From: Bacillota bacterium
GTDB lineage: Bacteria; Bacillota; Clostridia; Lachnospirales; Lachnospiraceae
Length of the DNA: 64,000 nucleotides
Reading direction: 5' to 3'
Assembly: GCA_023395555.1 (NCBI GenBank)
Contig: JAEWYQ010000088.1
Location: forward strand, 97,507-161,506
The position numbers and the translations under genes are program-made. Shown piece by piece: positions 26,318 through 35,295 of this stretch (positions are counted from its first letter, which is position 1; each line of letters begins with the position of its first letter). The notes under the pieces are model-generated. The model made no database searches. It saw nothing but the letters and a program-made list of their open reading frames with translations, and was not told the origin of the DNA.

Positions 26318-26368
26318 CTCTCACGATTGCTATCACAGTTTGAAAATTGCTATCAAAAGATATATAAT
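26318..26368 (+). promoter_or_regulatory. Surface-regulon promoter, copy D (drives LRR proteins)
   Basis: The half-sites TCTCACG and TATCACA, 12 bp apart (26319-26338), precede TTGAAA (26340-26345), a 17-bp spacer and a perfect TATAAT (26363-26368). A second TATCA lies in the spacer. The leader contains REP-like copy 3. Confidence 0.72.
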
Positions 26369-26384
26369 ATTTAGGAAAAAATAC

Positions 26385-26399
26385 AAGGTGCCTGACACC
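26385..26399. repeat. REP-like palindrome, copy 3, in the leader of the LRR gene
   Basis: AAGGTGCCTGACACC is identical to copy 1. It ends just before the GGAAGGGG ribosome site of the gene at 26414, so in the mRNA a small GGTG/CACC hairpin would sit next to the ribosome site. Confidence 0.6.
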
Positions 26400-26413
26400 G
26401 GAAGGGGTTTGCT

Positions 26414-29400
26414 ATGAGAAGAAAATCACTAAAAGGAATTATTTTCGTTGCTCTGTTGATGGCAGCAGTATTTGTAATATCCTCGGATAAGCTCATGCCG
26501 GGAATGAGTAGAACTGCTTATGCCGATGAATTAAAGAGCGGGGATTATAAATATGAGCTTCTTGAGGACGGAACCGTATGGATATTAAAGTATACAGGAA
26601 AAGCAACGAAAGTGAAGTTCCCCGGCACCCTGGCCGGCAAGAAAGTAACCCGGATTATGTCTCGCGGCTATAGTGTTTTTGAAGATAATCATAAAGAGAA
26701 GGTTACGAGTGCGGAGATTCCGGAGGGCGTCATCGAAATAGGAGATACGTTTAACGGTTGTACAAAATTGAAAAGCGTTATTCTTCCGGGGAGCTTATTA
26801 AGAATAGAAACTGATTTTGGAAACTGTACATCATTAACGGAAATTAAGCTGCCAGCCAAGCTGGAATACATAGGAAATCAAGCGTTTTGGGGCTGTACTG
26901 GATTAAGAGAGATTAGCATACCGGATAGTGTGGTAGAAATGGGAGGTGGAGCTTTCTATCATTGTACAAATCTGAAGAAATTAAAGCTATCAAAAAATGC
27001 TCCAGTGGTGGACTTGTACGGGTGTGAATTTTTAACTAATCTCATAATACCCAATGGGGTAACGGAAATTACCCTTTCTGATTGCTTCCGCCTGAATAAA
27101 TTAAACCTTCCGGGCTCACTCAAAAAACTTAGCATTAGTAATAACGATAGTCTGGAGAGTTGTACAATACCGGAAGGGATTGAGGTGATTTCATTATGGA
27201 ACTGCAAGCGTCTTATAAAAGTGAATATTCCTTCCAGTACGGTAGATGTGGTGTTGAGATACTGCCCTAAGATAAAGAGTATCAAACTGCCAAACACATT
27301 GACGTATATTAAGGATGAGGCTTTTTTGATGTGTAAAAGCCTGGAAGATATTAATATTCCCAGTAGTGTCAGGTCTGTGGGTGAAAATAGCCTGCTGGGT
27401 ACAGCCTGGTATAATAAACAGAAGGATGGATTGATTTATAAGGATAAGTGGTGTATCGCTTATAAAGGCGATAGAACAAAGGTTAAGAGTTTGTCCTTTG
27501 CTAAGGGAACAAAAGGTATTGCGGATGGACTGACTGCAGAGCGGGTGTTGACGATATTGCCAAATGGGTCGCTCATGGATGAGCCTTGTCCATTTGATTC
27601 AATTCAGGAGATCATACTTCCTGATAGTGTGGAAATCATAGGCAGGGGGGCCTTTAGCAACTGTAAGAACCTGACAGGCATTACACTTTCCCCCAATATA
27701 AAGGTAATAAGTGCAGGTGCATTTTCAGGATGCTCCAAACTCAAGAACATTGTACTGCCGGATAGCGTGGAAATTATTGAAGAGGGAGCATTTGGCTGGT
27801 GTATAAATTTAACAGATATTAAACTCTCAAAAAAACTCAAAATCATAGAGCCCGGTGCGTTTGTATGCTGCTCTAAACTCAAGAACATTGTGCTTCCGGA
27901 CAGTCTCGAGGCCATAGGGAGAGATATGAGAGACGATGAGCAGGTAGGTTTTTTTGGAGTATTTATAGGGTGTGAGAGCTTAACAAGTATAAAACTTCCC
28001 GAAAATTTAAAGCTGATAGGCTATCGTACATTTGAGGATTGTATTAATCTTAAAAGTATTGTGCTACCAAACAAATTAGAGAGTATAGGTGATTCTGCGT
28101 TTAAGGGATGTGTAAAGCTGGATACCTTTACGGTGCCAAAGAGTGTACAGCGTATCGGGGTGGAAGCTTTTGACAATACAGCGTGGATGAAGAAACAAAA
28201 AAATGGAGTGGTTTATAAGGATGGATGGGTGATTGATTACAAAGGCACAATGCCAGACAAGGCCTCTGTTACCATAAAGGAAGGAACAATCGGCCTTTCT
28301 GATTATTCCCTTGCGGAAAAGGAATTTACAACAGTTCGGGAGGATTATGGATATGTCCATGCTGTCAGCCATAAAAAGCTAAACAAAGTGTCAGTCCCTG
28401 ATACGGTTAGGTATATAGGCAAGGGTGCCTTCGCGAACAGTGGATTGGAGAGTATTATATTAACAGGTAATATAGAAAGGCTGGATAGAACGTTTTATAA
28501 TTGCAGTGAATTGGAAAAAGTGCAACTGCCCGAGAGTATAAAGTATATCGGTGAATCTACGTTCATGTATTGTGATAATCTTACCACTGTAAATTTGCCG
28601 GAGGGATTGTTGGAAATTGGCGACATGGCTTTCTACGGGGGCGCTGTATTAAAAGATATTAAGATACCAAATAAATTGCAAAGGATCGGAATGTTGGCTT
28701 TTTATGGATGCGGGTCATTATCGGGTACCATTATCTTTCCCGAAAGCATGATTTCCGTTGGTGAAGAAGCATTTTATGAGTGTTGGCTGGGTTCGGTTAC
28801 AGTTTTAAGTAAAGATATGAAAATAGGTTCCTATGCTTTTGGATACACAGCCGAACTCTTATTAACGGTTGGAAAAAACTATGGATATAAAAAAATATCT
28901 GACATGAAAATATCAGGATATTCTTCTTCTACAGCTGAGAAGTATGCAAAAGAGAATGAATTTGACTTCATAGAAATTAATGAAGGGGAGTTAAAGCTAC
29001 AGGAAGGAACGAAAGCCATTTCATTAGAAGATTTAGAATATAAGGAATTTATATTTGAAATTATAATTACGAAGTATAGAGGGCTGGGTGGAACGGATGT
29101 ATTAGTGCTACCTCGGATGATTAACTATATGGAAGTTACAATAATAGGTGACGGTGCATTCTCGGAATGCAGTACCTTGACAGGTATCATATTGCCCAAG
29201 GGGATAAAACATATAGGTAGCAGTGCGTTTTATAAATGCAGTAATCTGAGAAGGATAGAGATGCCGGAAAGTGTAACGGAGATAGGAGAGGGCGCATTTT
29301 TTGGGTGCAATGCATTAACTGAAATAACACTGCCCAAAGGCTTGGATAATATAGGGGATACTGCATTTTACGGATGTACTGGTTTAATTAGCATAACGAT

Positions 29401-29965
29401 ACCAGAAGGGGTGACCTATATAGGTACGGATGCCTTTTATGGATGTCAATCTCTGACCAATGTCACGATTCCAAAGAGTGTAAAATCAATAAGTGGAAGT
29501 GCATTTGCGGGCTGCAGCAGCTTGAAAGAGATCAAGCTGCCGGAAAGTATGACACGTTTGGGAGACTATGCATTCTCAGGATGCCGTTCTCTGACCAGTA
29601 TCACAGTTCCAAAGGGGGTGAAGACGATAGAGGAAGGAACCTTTGCAGATTGTGTGAGTTTGAAAAGGATAGAGATATCTGAAGATGTGACGTCAATAGG
29701 TGATTATGCTTTTGCCGGCTGTACGGCTCTAACTGACTTAGTTATACCAAAGAGTGTAACCGGAATGGGAGAAGATGTATTTGGACTTGGAGAAGATACC
29801 ATTGGAGAAGGATGTATTAATCTGAGAAGTATTACTTATCTTGGCGGATGTCCGGAAGGTATTAACGACAGTTCCATACCGCCGGAGTGTACGGTTTACT
29901 ATAAGAAGGAACACGCAGTTTCATGGGAAAGCTATCACGGGAAAAAAGAAGTGCAGGGTGCTTGA
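26414..29965 (+). CDS. Secreted BspA-type leucine-rich-repeat surface protein
   Basis: This 1183-aa protein has a signal peptide (about residues 1-38, ending RTAYADE). Nearly all the rest consists of LRR_5/BspA-type repeats of about 23 residues, with the pattern IxxxAFxxCxxLxxIxLPxxxxxI (for example VEIIEEGAFGWC and LPKGIKHIGSSAFYKC). Two spacers have the form TAWYNKQKDGLIYKDKW and TAWMKKQKNGVVYKDGW, also typical of this family. A Lys/Glu-rich non-repeat segment lies around residue 840-890. Such proteins bind host or plant surfaces or other bacteria in known cases; the ligand here is unknown. The start follows GGAAGGGG by 6 nt. The next large gene starts 37 bp downstream and is probably co-transcribed. 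Confidence 0.9.
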   Translation: MRRKSLKGIIFVALLMAAVFVISSDKLMPGMSRTAYADELKSGDYKYELLEDGTVWILKYTGKATKVKFPGTLAGKKVTRIMSRGYSVFEDNHKEKVTSAEIPEGVIEIGDTFNGCTKLKSVILPGSLLRIETDFGNCTSLTEIKLPAKLEYIGNQAFWGCTGLREISIPDSVVEMGGGAFYHCTNLKKLKLSKNAPVVDLYGCEFLTNLIIPNGVTEITLSDCFRLNKLNLPGSLKKLSISNNDSLESCTIPEGIEVISLWNCKRLIKVNIPSSTVDVVLRYCPKIKSIKLPNTLTYIKDEAFLMCKSLEDINIPSSVRSVGENSLLGTAWYNKQKDGLIYKDKWCIAYKGDRTKVKSLSFAKGTKGIADGLTAERVLTILPNGSLMDEPCPFDSIQEIILPDSVEIIGRGAFSNCKNLTGITLSPNIKVISAGAFSGCSKLKNIVLPDSVEIIEEGAFGWCINLTDIKLSKKLKIIEPGAFVCCSKLKNIVLPDSLEAIGRDMRDDEQVGFFGVFIGCESLTSIKLPENLKLIGYRTFEDCINLKSIVLPNKLESIGDSAFKGCVKLDTFTVPKSVQRIGVEAFDNTAWMKKQKNGVVYKDGWVIDYKGTMPDKASVTIKEGTIGLSDYSLAEKEFTTVREDYGYVHAVSHKKLNKVSVPDTVRYIGKGAFANSGLESIILTGNIERLDRTFYNCSELEKVQLPESIKYIGESTFMYCDNLTTVNLPEGLLEIGDMAFYGGAVLKDIKIPNKLQRIGMLAFYGCGSLSGTIIFPESMISVGEEAFYECWLGSVTVLSKDMKIGSYAFGYTAELLLTVGKNYGYKKISDMKISGYSSSTAEKYAKENEFDFIEINEGELKLQEGTKAISLEDLEYKEFIFEIIITKYRGLGGTDVLVLPRMINYMEVTIIGDGAFSECSTLTGIILPKGIKHIGSSAFYKCSNLRRIEMPESVTEIGEGAFFGCNALTEITLPKGLDNIGDTAFYGCTGLISITIPEGVTYIGTDAFYGCQSLTNVTIPKSVKSISGSAFAGCSSLKEIKLPESMTRLGDYAFSGCRSLTSITVPKGVKTIEEGTFADCVSLKRIEISEDVTSIGDYAFAGCTALTDLVIPKSVTGMGEDVFGLGEDTIGEGCINLRSITYLGGCPEGINDSSIPPECTVYYKKEHAVSWESYHGKKEVQGA

Positions 29966-30002
29966 TATAAAATTTATTAAGCAAAATAGAATGGAGGTAC
30001 GT

Positions 30003-33000
30003 ATGGAGAAGAAGCTACGAAAGTTAATGTCATATTTTTTGCTGATAAGTATGCTGGTAAGTCTGCTTTCACAGACCGAAGTGGCATCAGCAGCAAAAGC
30101 AAAGTCTCCGACAGTGTTAAACAGAGGACAAGTCTATAAAGCAATTAATGAATTACTCGGCGCGACAAAAGAATGCTCCAATATGAAGAACATTAAGAAT
30201 TATAAGAAGGGAGATGCATATTACTCTGATATGTCGATCGGATATCAGGCGGGATATCTTGTTCCGGATAAGAATATGAAGCTGGATAAGGCAAGTGAAA
30301 AGGTTTCCTATTATTATGTGGCTGCTCTATTATCAAAAATACTAAAAGAGCCCCAGGCTAAGATTGCTGGAAAACATAACAAAACGGATTTTGTAACAGC
30401 AGACGGGCTTAAAAAATATCTTGCTGAAGTATTTCCAAATCGTATTACGAAAAATCTGTCTGATAAGACCTTGAAGGGTAACGCAATTATCACTAAGCCA
30501 AACCTTACCCTTAAGAATGTTACGATTAAAGGAAATCTTGTAATCGGAGACGGGGTTGCAGATAAGGATGCAATTTTGGATAATGTCAAAGTGACCGGAA
30601 AGCTGATTGTTCGCGGCGGTGGTGAGAATTCGGTTAAAATAACAGGAAACTCCAGCATATCAGTTGTTGAGGTTATACAGGTAAATAATACGATCAGAAT
30701 CAAGGTGTCCGGTGACGCGGATGTGCAGTCAGTGTACATAAACGATGGATGTAATGATATCATTCTGACAGGTCCTATGGGAACAGTTAATGTAACCGGC
30801 AGTGATATTAATGTGATTGCTGCAGAAGCCTCCATAGCTAATATTTTATTGACCGGAAATAATAATACCTTTGAGATATCGAAGAATACAAGTGTGGATC
30901 ACATTGAGATTACTGGTGATAATACAGAACTTACTGTAAACAAAGACGGCATAGTTGAGAATGCGGTTGTCAGTGCCAACAGTGTTATTATTAACGGTGA
31001 CGGAACTGTTAAATACATCAAAGTCACCCCAAAAGCCCAGAACGGCGTTGAAATCCTTACTGTGCCGACCACTGTTACAGTAGATGTAAGAGCCGGGGCT
31101 GTTAAAGCAAAGGATGGTATTATTTTGCCAGGAACTACTGTAACTACTGGCAATTTGCAACTATCCTCCGGTAGCTACTACAGTACCGGCAGTGGAAGCA
31201 GCGGTGGCAATAGAGATGGTGAAGGTTCCGTTGCTTTGACGCCGATCCCCACTTCACCACCAATCCCCACTTCAACACCGACGCCTACTTCAGCACCAAT
31301 CCCCACTTCAACACCAATCCCCACTTCAGCACCGATACCTACTTCAGCACCAATCCCCTCTCCAACACCATCACCTACTCCGACACCAACGCCGTCAAGT
31401 GAAGGTGGCGAGGATGGTTTCTATTCTATAACAGGAGTTAAAAAATCTGATGTAAACTCTATTTCGGTTGAGGTTACAGCTATTGATGCTTGCTATTTGG
31501 AAGCAAAGGTGTATGCGGATGTTACAGGAATCAGTACAAATTGGACAAGTGGACCAGAGATTGCAAGGGGAAGAATCCAGCTTGACGGCAGAAAAGAGAT
31601 GGATTTTGTTGATGTTGCTGTATCTGATGTGTTGCCGCAGTATTTTGTTGTTGTGGCTTCTCTAATAGACAACGATGGAAAGGAATTGTGCGAACAATAT
31701 GTATCAATTGAAAATACAAATGCATATGCACAATATGAAGCAAAAACAATAGATGATTTTGCTCAAGAATCAGTTGTGTCGCTTGATGGATCAACGGATA
31801 ATAACTTTATGGTTGCCAATGACGACGTAACAAAGATTGTTGCAGGTGAAAATCAGAAGAATCATGTTACCTGGATTGCAAGTAATAAATACCAATTCAC
31901 TGATACCAATGATACAATTAATAAATTGATGGTTGGTGATAAAGTTATCGTTGTCAGTGAAGATGGACAAAATATTTATCTGATTCAGGTTTTAGAGAAA
32001 ATAGAAGATGGAACAGCAATAATCATTGTCACGGAAGATGATTTATTGTTAACGGATTTTATGAATTATATTAAAATTGATATCACAAAAGATATAGACC
32101 GGGCTGCACTTGATATGTCGGAAGCCAGCTCAGGAGTAGAGTATTTACCGGATGTAGATGCGGATGTTAATGGAAACAAAAAAGCACGGTTAGCTGGCTT
32201 TGCAGATGAGAGTGTTGGAAGAAACCCAATTGATATAGATTTCACTGTGAAGTCTGGTTTCGGTATCTCATATGGAAACAAAGATTACGATATGTCCGGA
32301 AAGATTTCCTTCAAAATAAGGGTGACAGTGAAGATACAATTTGACGATACCCTGCTTGATGGCTATTACTGCAGTAAGTATTCGTTAGGATACGATACGG
32401 AATATAAAATAAGCCTAAAAGGAAGAATTGAGGATAATGAAAAAAAGAATTCTGTGAGTGATTGTATCTATTTGGGCGAAATTTCTTTTCCTTTAGGAAT
32501 TACCGGATTTACAGCAACAGCAAAATTAACATTTCCTGTGGACTTTGAACTTAGCGGCTCTTTAAATGTTACAGGAAAAATTATTACAGAGAACGGTTTT
32601 GAACATAGCGTGGAAAACGGTTCTCGTCCATTCAGTAAAAAAGAACATAACGTAACTTTAGATATCACAGGTGAGGGACGGATTGCGATTGGACCTAAAG
32701 TGGTATTCAGTGTAGAATTTTTAAAAATTCCTCTTACTGATAGTTGCCTATGTAAAGCTGCGATAAGTGCTCACGCAGGTTTTGAAATCAAAGGAACTGC
32801 AGTTGTCAAACTCCCGGGGGGTTATACGGATGCAGATTCGGTTCATGCATGTGATATATGTGTTGATGGCAGAGTTAACGGATTTTTGAAGGTTGCTTTT
32901 GAATTAAGCTATGAAATAACAAAGCTTGTAAAAGGGAAACCCGTTGACGTTACCCTTACTGAGTATCGAATTACCCTTAATCGTTTTTATTTATCTATAA

Positions 33001-35054
33001 AAAACCATGCTGACAGCGTACATCAGGGACATATGGCATTTGGATGGGGGAAATGTCCAAATGAAAAATATAAGACAACATTTGAACCCAGGGACGAGGA
33101 CGGCAATATCGTGCCGGAGGCCGTTATAGTTATAACGAAGAATAATTCTGATGGTACAATAATCAGTACAGGACAGGGACGTTATTTTGAACATTTATAT
33201 CCAGGTAACTATATAATATCAGCCATGGGAAATGGAGTTGTTTTTTATAACAGGGAGTTTAAAGTGGATAGAAGCACGCAACTGGTTGTTATTTCACAGG
33301 AAAGCAACTCGGGTGGAGGTACTCCCGGCGGTGAGACTCCGGGTGACGAGACGGTAAGTATTCCTATCGCGGTGCCAAACGGGGGGATATTTACCTCATA
33401 TCAAAGTGTGATACTTACATGTGACACGCAGGGCGCGGAAATTTATTATACGCTAGACGGCAGCACACCGACTGAAGAAGCGATGCCTTATACTGGTGAA
33501 TTCCAAGTGGATGATACAGTTATTGTGAAAGCCGTTGCAGTGAAGAATGGGAAATTTAGCGAAGTATTGGAGGTCGTTTTTATTAAGAAACCATCTGTAA
33601 GTACTCCTGACGAGGACTTAATTAGTGGAGAATGCGGGAAATATGGAGCAAACCTGATCTGGACATTGGATCAGGAGAACGGTCTGCTAATAATTAGTGG
33701 GATAGGAGAGATGGAGGATTATTCCAGAGACACTATGCCATGGTCCTCGTATGGAAACGATATAAAAACTGTTGTTATTGAAAATGGAGTTACCAGTATC
33801 GGCGATTGGTCATTATATCAGCTCTCATTCATGACAAGGATTACCATTCCTGTTGGAGTGACTAGGATTGGTGAAAATGCGATTGCGATGTGCCCTGAAC
33901 TTACAAGTGTAAGGATACCCAATGGAATGCTCTGTATTGGTAATGGCGCATTTAGCAGTTGTGTTAATCTGGCAAGTGTTATAATCCCGGACACTGTGAC
34001 AAGCATCGGTGATCATGCATTTGGGAACACCGCAATTACAAGTATAAATATTCCAAGTGGAATATCCCGTATCGGTGAGGGGGTATTTGGGTCTTGTGCT
34101 GCTCTTACAAGCGTAATTATACCAAATGGAGTAACCAGCATTGGCAAATGGGCCTTTTCTGATTGTATGGCCCTTGAAAGTGTTAATATACCAAATGGAG
34201 TGACCAGCATCGATAATAGTGCATTTAGAAATTGCAGGGCTCTTACAAGCATAACCATACCAGGCGGAGTGACCAATATGGGGGAAAGTGTATTTGCGTC
34301 TTGTGTGTCTCTTGCAAATGTCACTATTTCAGATGGAGTGACCAGCATCGGCAGTCTTGCATTTTTGAATTGTATTTCCGTTACAAGCATAACGATACCA
34401 GATGGAGTAACCAATATTGGTGCGCAAGCCTTTGCCCATTGCACTGCACTAACAGATGTTACTATTCCGGATACTTTAATGGATATAGGTTATGGTGCGT
34501 TTTCAAATTGCAGTGCTCTTACAAGCATTACGATACCAAGCGGGGTGACCACTATAAGTAGTCATGCATTTGAGAGCTGCACTTCGCTTTCCAGTGTTAT
34601 TATTACAGACGGTGTATCTTATATCGGGGATCATTCATTTTCAAATTGCACTGCTCTTAAAAGCATCAACATTCCAAATAGCATTGATGATATTGGCAGC
34701 GGTGCGTTTGAGTCCTGCGCCCTTGAAACGATTATCATTCCCAATGGTGTGACTATGATTGGTAATGATGCATTTTCCAATTGCAGTGATCTTACAAGTG
34801 TTTTTATGCCAAATAGTATAAGAGTGTTCTATAATGCTTTTTCCGGATGCGAGCAGCTAAGAGATGTTTATTACGGCGGCAGTGAAACCGAGTGGGGAGA
34901 GATGGCTGGAGATGGGGTATATTCATTTGATTTTAATAAAGTAACAATACATTTCAGTAGTAATGACAGCTTTTCTCCCAATAATCTGCTTGACCTCGAA
35001 GAGGAAAATGATGTAATAACATCTACCGCGATAACTAGGGATAGGGTTGCATAG
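30003..35054 (+). CDS. Giant mosaic surface protein: SLH-like/beta-helix, chitobiase-type and BspA LRR domains
   Basis: This 1683-aa secreted protein has a signal peptide ending VASAAKAKS. Residues about 36-300 are nearly identical to the protein at 22823 (SLH-like unit plus beta-helix), down to synonymous positions in the DNA. A Pro/Thr/Ser linker (about 409-464, repeats of PIPTSAP) follows. A 600-residue beta-rich region comes next that I do not recognise, containing a few cysteines. Residues about 1120-1195 form a chitobiase C-terminal-like beta-sandwich (AEIYYTLDGSTPTEEAMPY), and 1255-1640 are BspA-type LRRs (VTSIGDHAFGNT and similar). The start is 4 nt after GGAGGTAC; further upstream in-frame codons overlap the preceding gene and lack a ribosome site. 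A wall-attached, glycan-binding adhesin is the likely role (inference). Confidence 0.85.
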   Translation: MEKKLRKLMSYFLLISMLVSLLSQTEVASAAKAKSPTVLNRGQVYKAINELLGATKECSNMKNIKNYKKGDAYYSDMSIGYQAGYLVPDKNMKLDKASEKVSYYYVAALLSKILKEPQAKIAGKHNKTDFVTADGLKKYLAEVFPNRITKNLSDKTLKGNAIITKPNLTLKNVTIKGNLVIGDGVADKDAILDNVKVTGKLIVRGGGENSVKITGNSSISVVEVIQVNNTIRIKVSGDADVQSVYINDGCNDIILTGPMGTVNVTGSDINVIAAEASIANILLTGNNNTFEISKNTSVDHIEITGDNTELTVNKDGIVENAVVSANSVIINGDGTVKYIKVTPKAQNGVEILTVPTTVTVDVRAGAVKAKDGIILPGTTVTTGNLQLSSGSYYSTGSGSSGGNRDGEGSVALTPIPTSPPIPTSTPTPTSAPIPTSTPIPTSAPIPTSAPIPSPTPSPTPTPTPSSEGGEDGFYSITGVKKSDVNSISVEVTAIDACYLEAKVYADVTGISTNWTSGPEIARGRIQLDGRKEMDFVDVAVSDVLPQYFVVVASLIDNDGKELCEQYVSIENTNAYAQYEAKTIDDFAQESVVSLDGSTDNNFMVANDDVTKIVAGENQKNHVTWIASNKYQFTDTNDTINKLMVGDKVIVVSEDGQNIYLIQVLEKIEDGTAIIIVTEDDLLLTDFMNYIKIDITKDIDRAALDMSEASSGVEYLPDVDADVNGNKKARLAGFADESVGRNPIDIDFTVKSGFGISYGNKDYDMSGKISFKIRVTVKIQFDDTLLDGYYCSKYSLGYDTEYKISLKGRIEDNEKKNSVSDCIYLGEISFPLGITGFTATAKLTFPVDFELSGSLNVTGKIITENGFEHSVENGSRPFSKKEHNVTLDITGEGRIAIGPKVVFSVEFLKIPLTDSCLCKAAISAHAGFEIKGTAVVKLPGGYTDADSVHACDICVDGRVNGFLKVAFELSYEITKLVKGKPVDVTLTEYRITLNRFYLSIKNHADSVHQGHMAFGWGKCPNEKYKTTFEPRDEDGNIVPEAVIVITKNNSDGTIISTGQGRYFEHLYPGNYIISAMGNGVVFYNREFKVDRSTQLVVISQESNSGGGTPGGETPGDETVSIPIAVPNGGIFTSYQSVILTCDTQGAEIYYTLDGSTPTEEAMPYTGEFQVDDTVIVKAVAVKNGKFSEVLEVVFIKKPSVSTPDEDLISGECGKYGANLIWTLDQENGLLIISGIGEMEDYSRDTMPWSSYGNDIKTVVIENGVTSIGDWSLYQLSFMTRITIPVGVTRIGENAIAMCPELTSVRIPNGMLCIGNGAFSSCVNLASVIIPDTVTSIGDHAFGNTAITSINIPSGISRIGEGVFGSCAALTSVIIPNGVTSIGKWAFSDCMALESVNIPNGVTSIDNSAFRNCRALTSITIPGGVTNMGESVFASCVSLANVTISDGVTSIGSLAFLNCISVTSITIPDGVTNIGAQAFAHCTALTDVTIPDTLMDIGYGAFSNCSALTSITIPSGVTTISSHAFESCTSLSSVIITDGVSYIGDHSFSNCTALKSINIPNSIDDIGSGAFESCALETIIIPNGVTMIGNDAFSNCSDLTSVFMPNSIRVFYNAFSGCEQLRDVYYGGSETEWGEMAGDGVYSFDFNKVTIHFSSNDSFSPNNLLDLEEENDVITSTAITRDRVA

Positions 35055-35103
35055 ATTCTGACTACGGTAAAGCACAGTGGTAATTATGGTATTAAAATAG
35101 AAT

Positions 35104-35168
35104 AATAGCAGGCTCTAGCGTGAATTGCTTCATAGTAAAACTTACATTAGAGTCTGCTATTATTTTTG
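35104..35168 (+). terminator. Intrinsic terminator after the giant surface protein
   Basis: AATAGCAGGCTCTA (35104-35117) pairs with TAGAGTCTGCTATT (35148-35161) with one mismatch, followed by ATTTTTG. The loop is 30 nt. Confidence 0.8.
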
Positions 35169-35228
35169 CATTATATAGGGATATCTGATAAATAATAATA
35201 GTAAATGGCAATAAAAATATGAGAATAT

Positions 35229-35257
35229 TTGAACTTTTGCAAACAATAGTGTATTAT
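35229..35257 (+). promoter_or_regulatory. Predicted promoter of the second Ig/transglutaminase gene
   Basis: TTGAAC (35229-35234), a 17-bp spacer and TATTAT (35252-35257) lie about 38 bp upstream of the start at 35296. The tandem TATCACA operator found at the neighbouring surface promoters is absent here, so this gene is probably not in that regulon. Confidence 0.6.
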
Positions 35258-35295
35258 TCTAATGGAGATGAGCTCAGAGAAATCAGGAGGAAGTC

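Noticed and set aside
22850..31000. Insertion sequence or composite transposon formed by the repeated N-terminal modules
   Set aside because: The repeat is coding sequence for the shared protein module; there are no terminal inverted repeats and no transposase.
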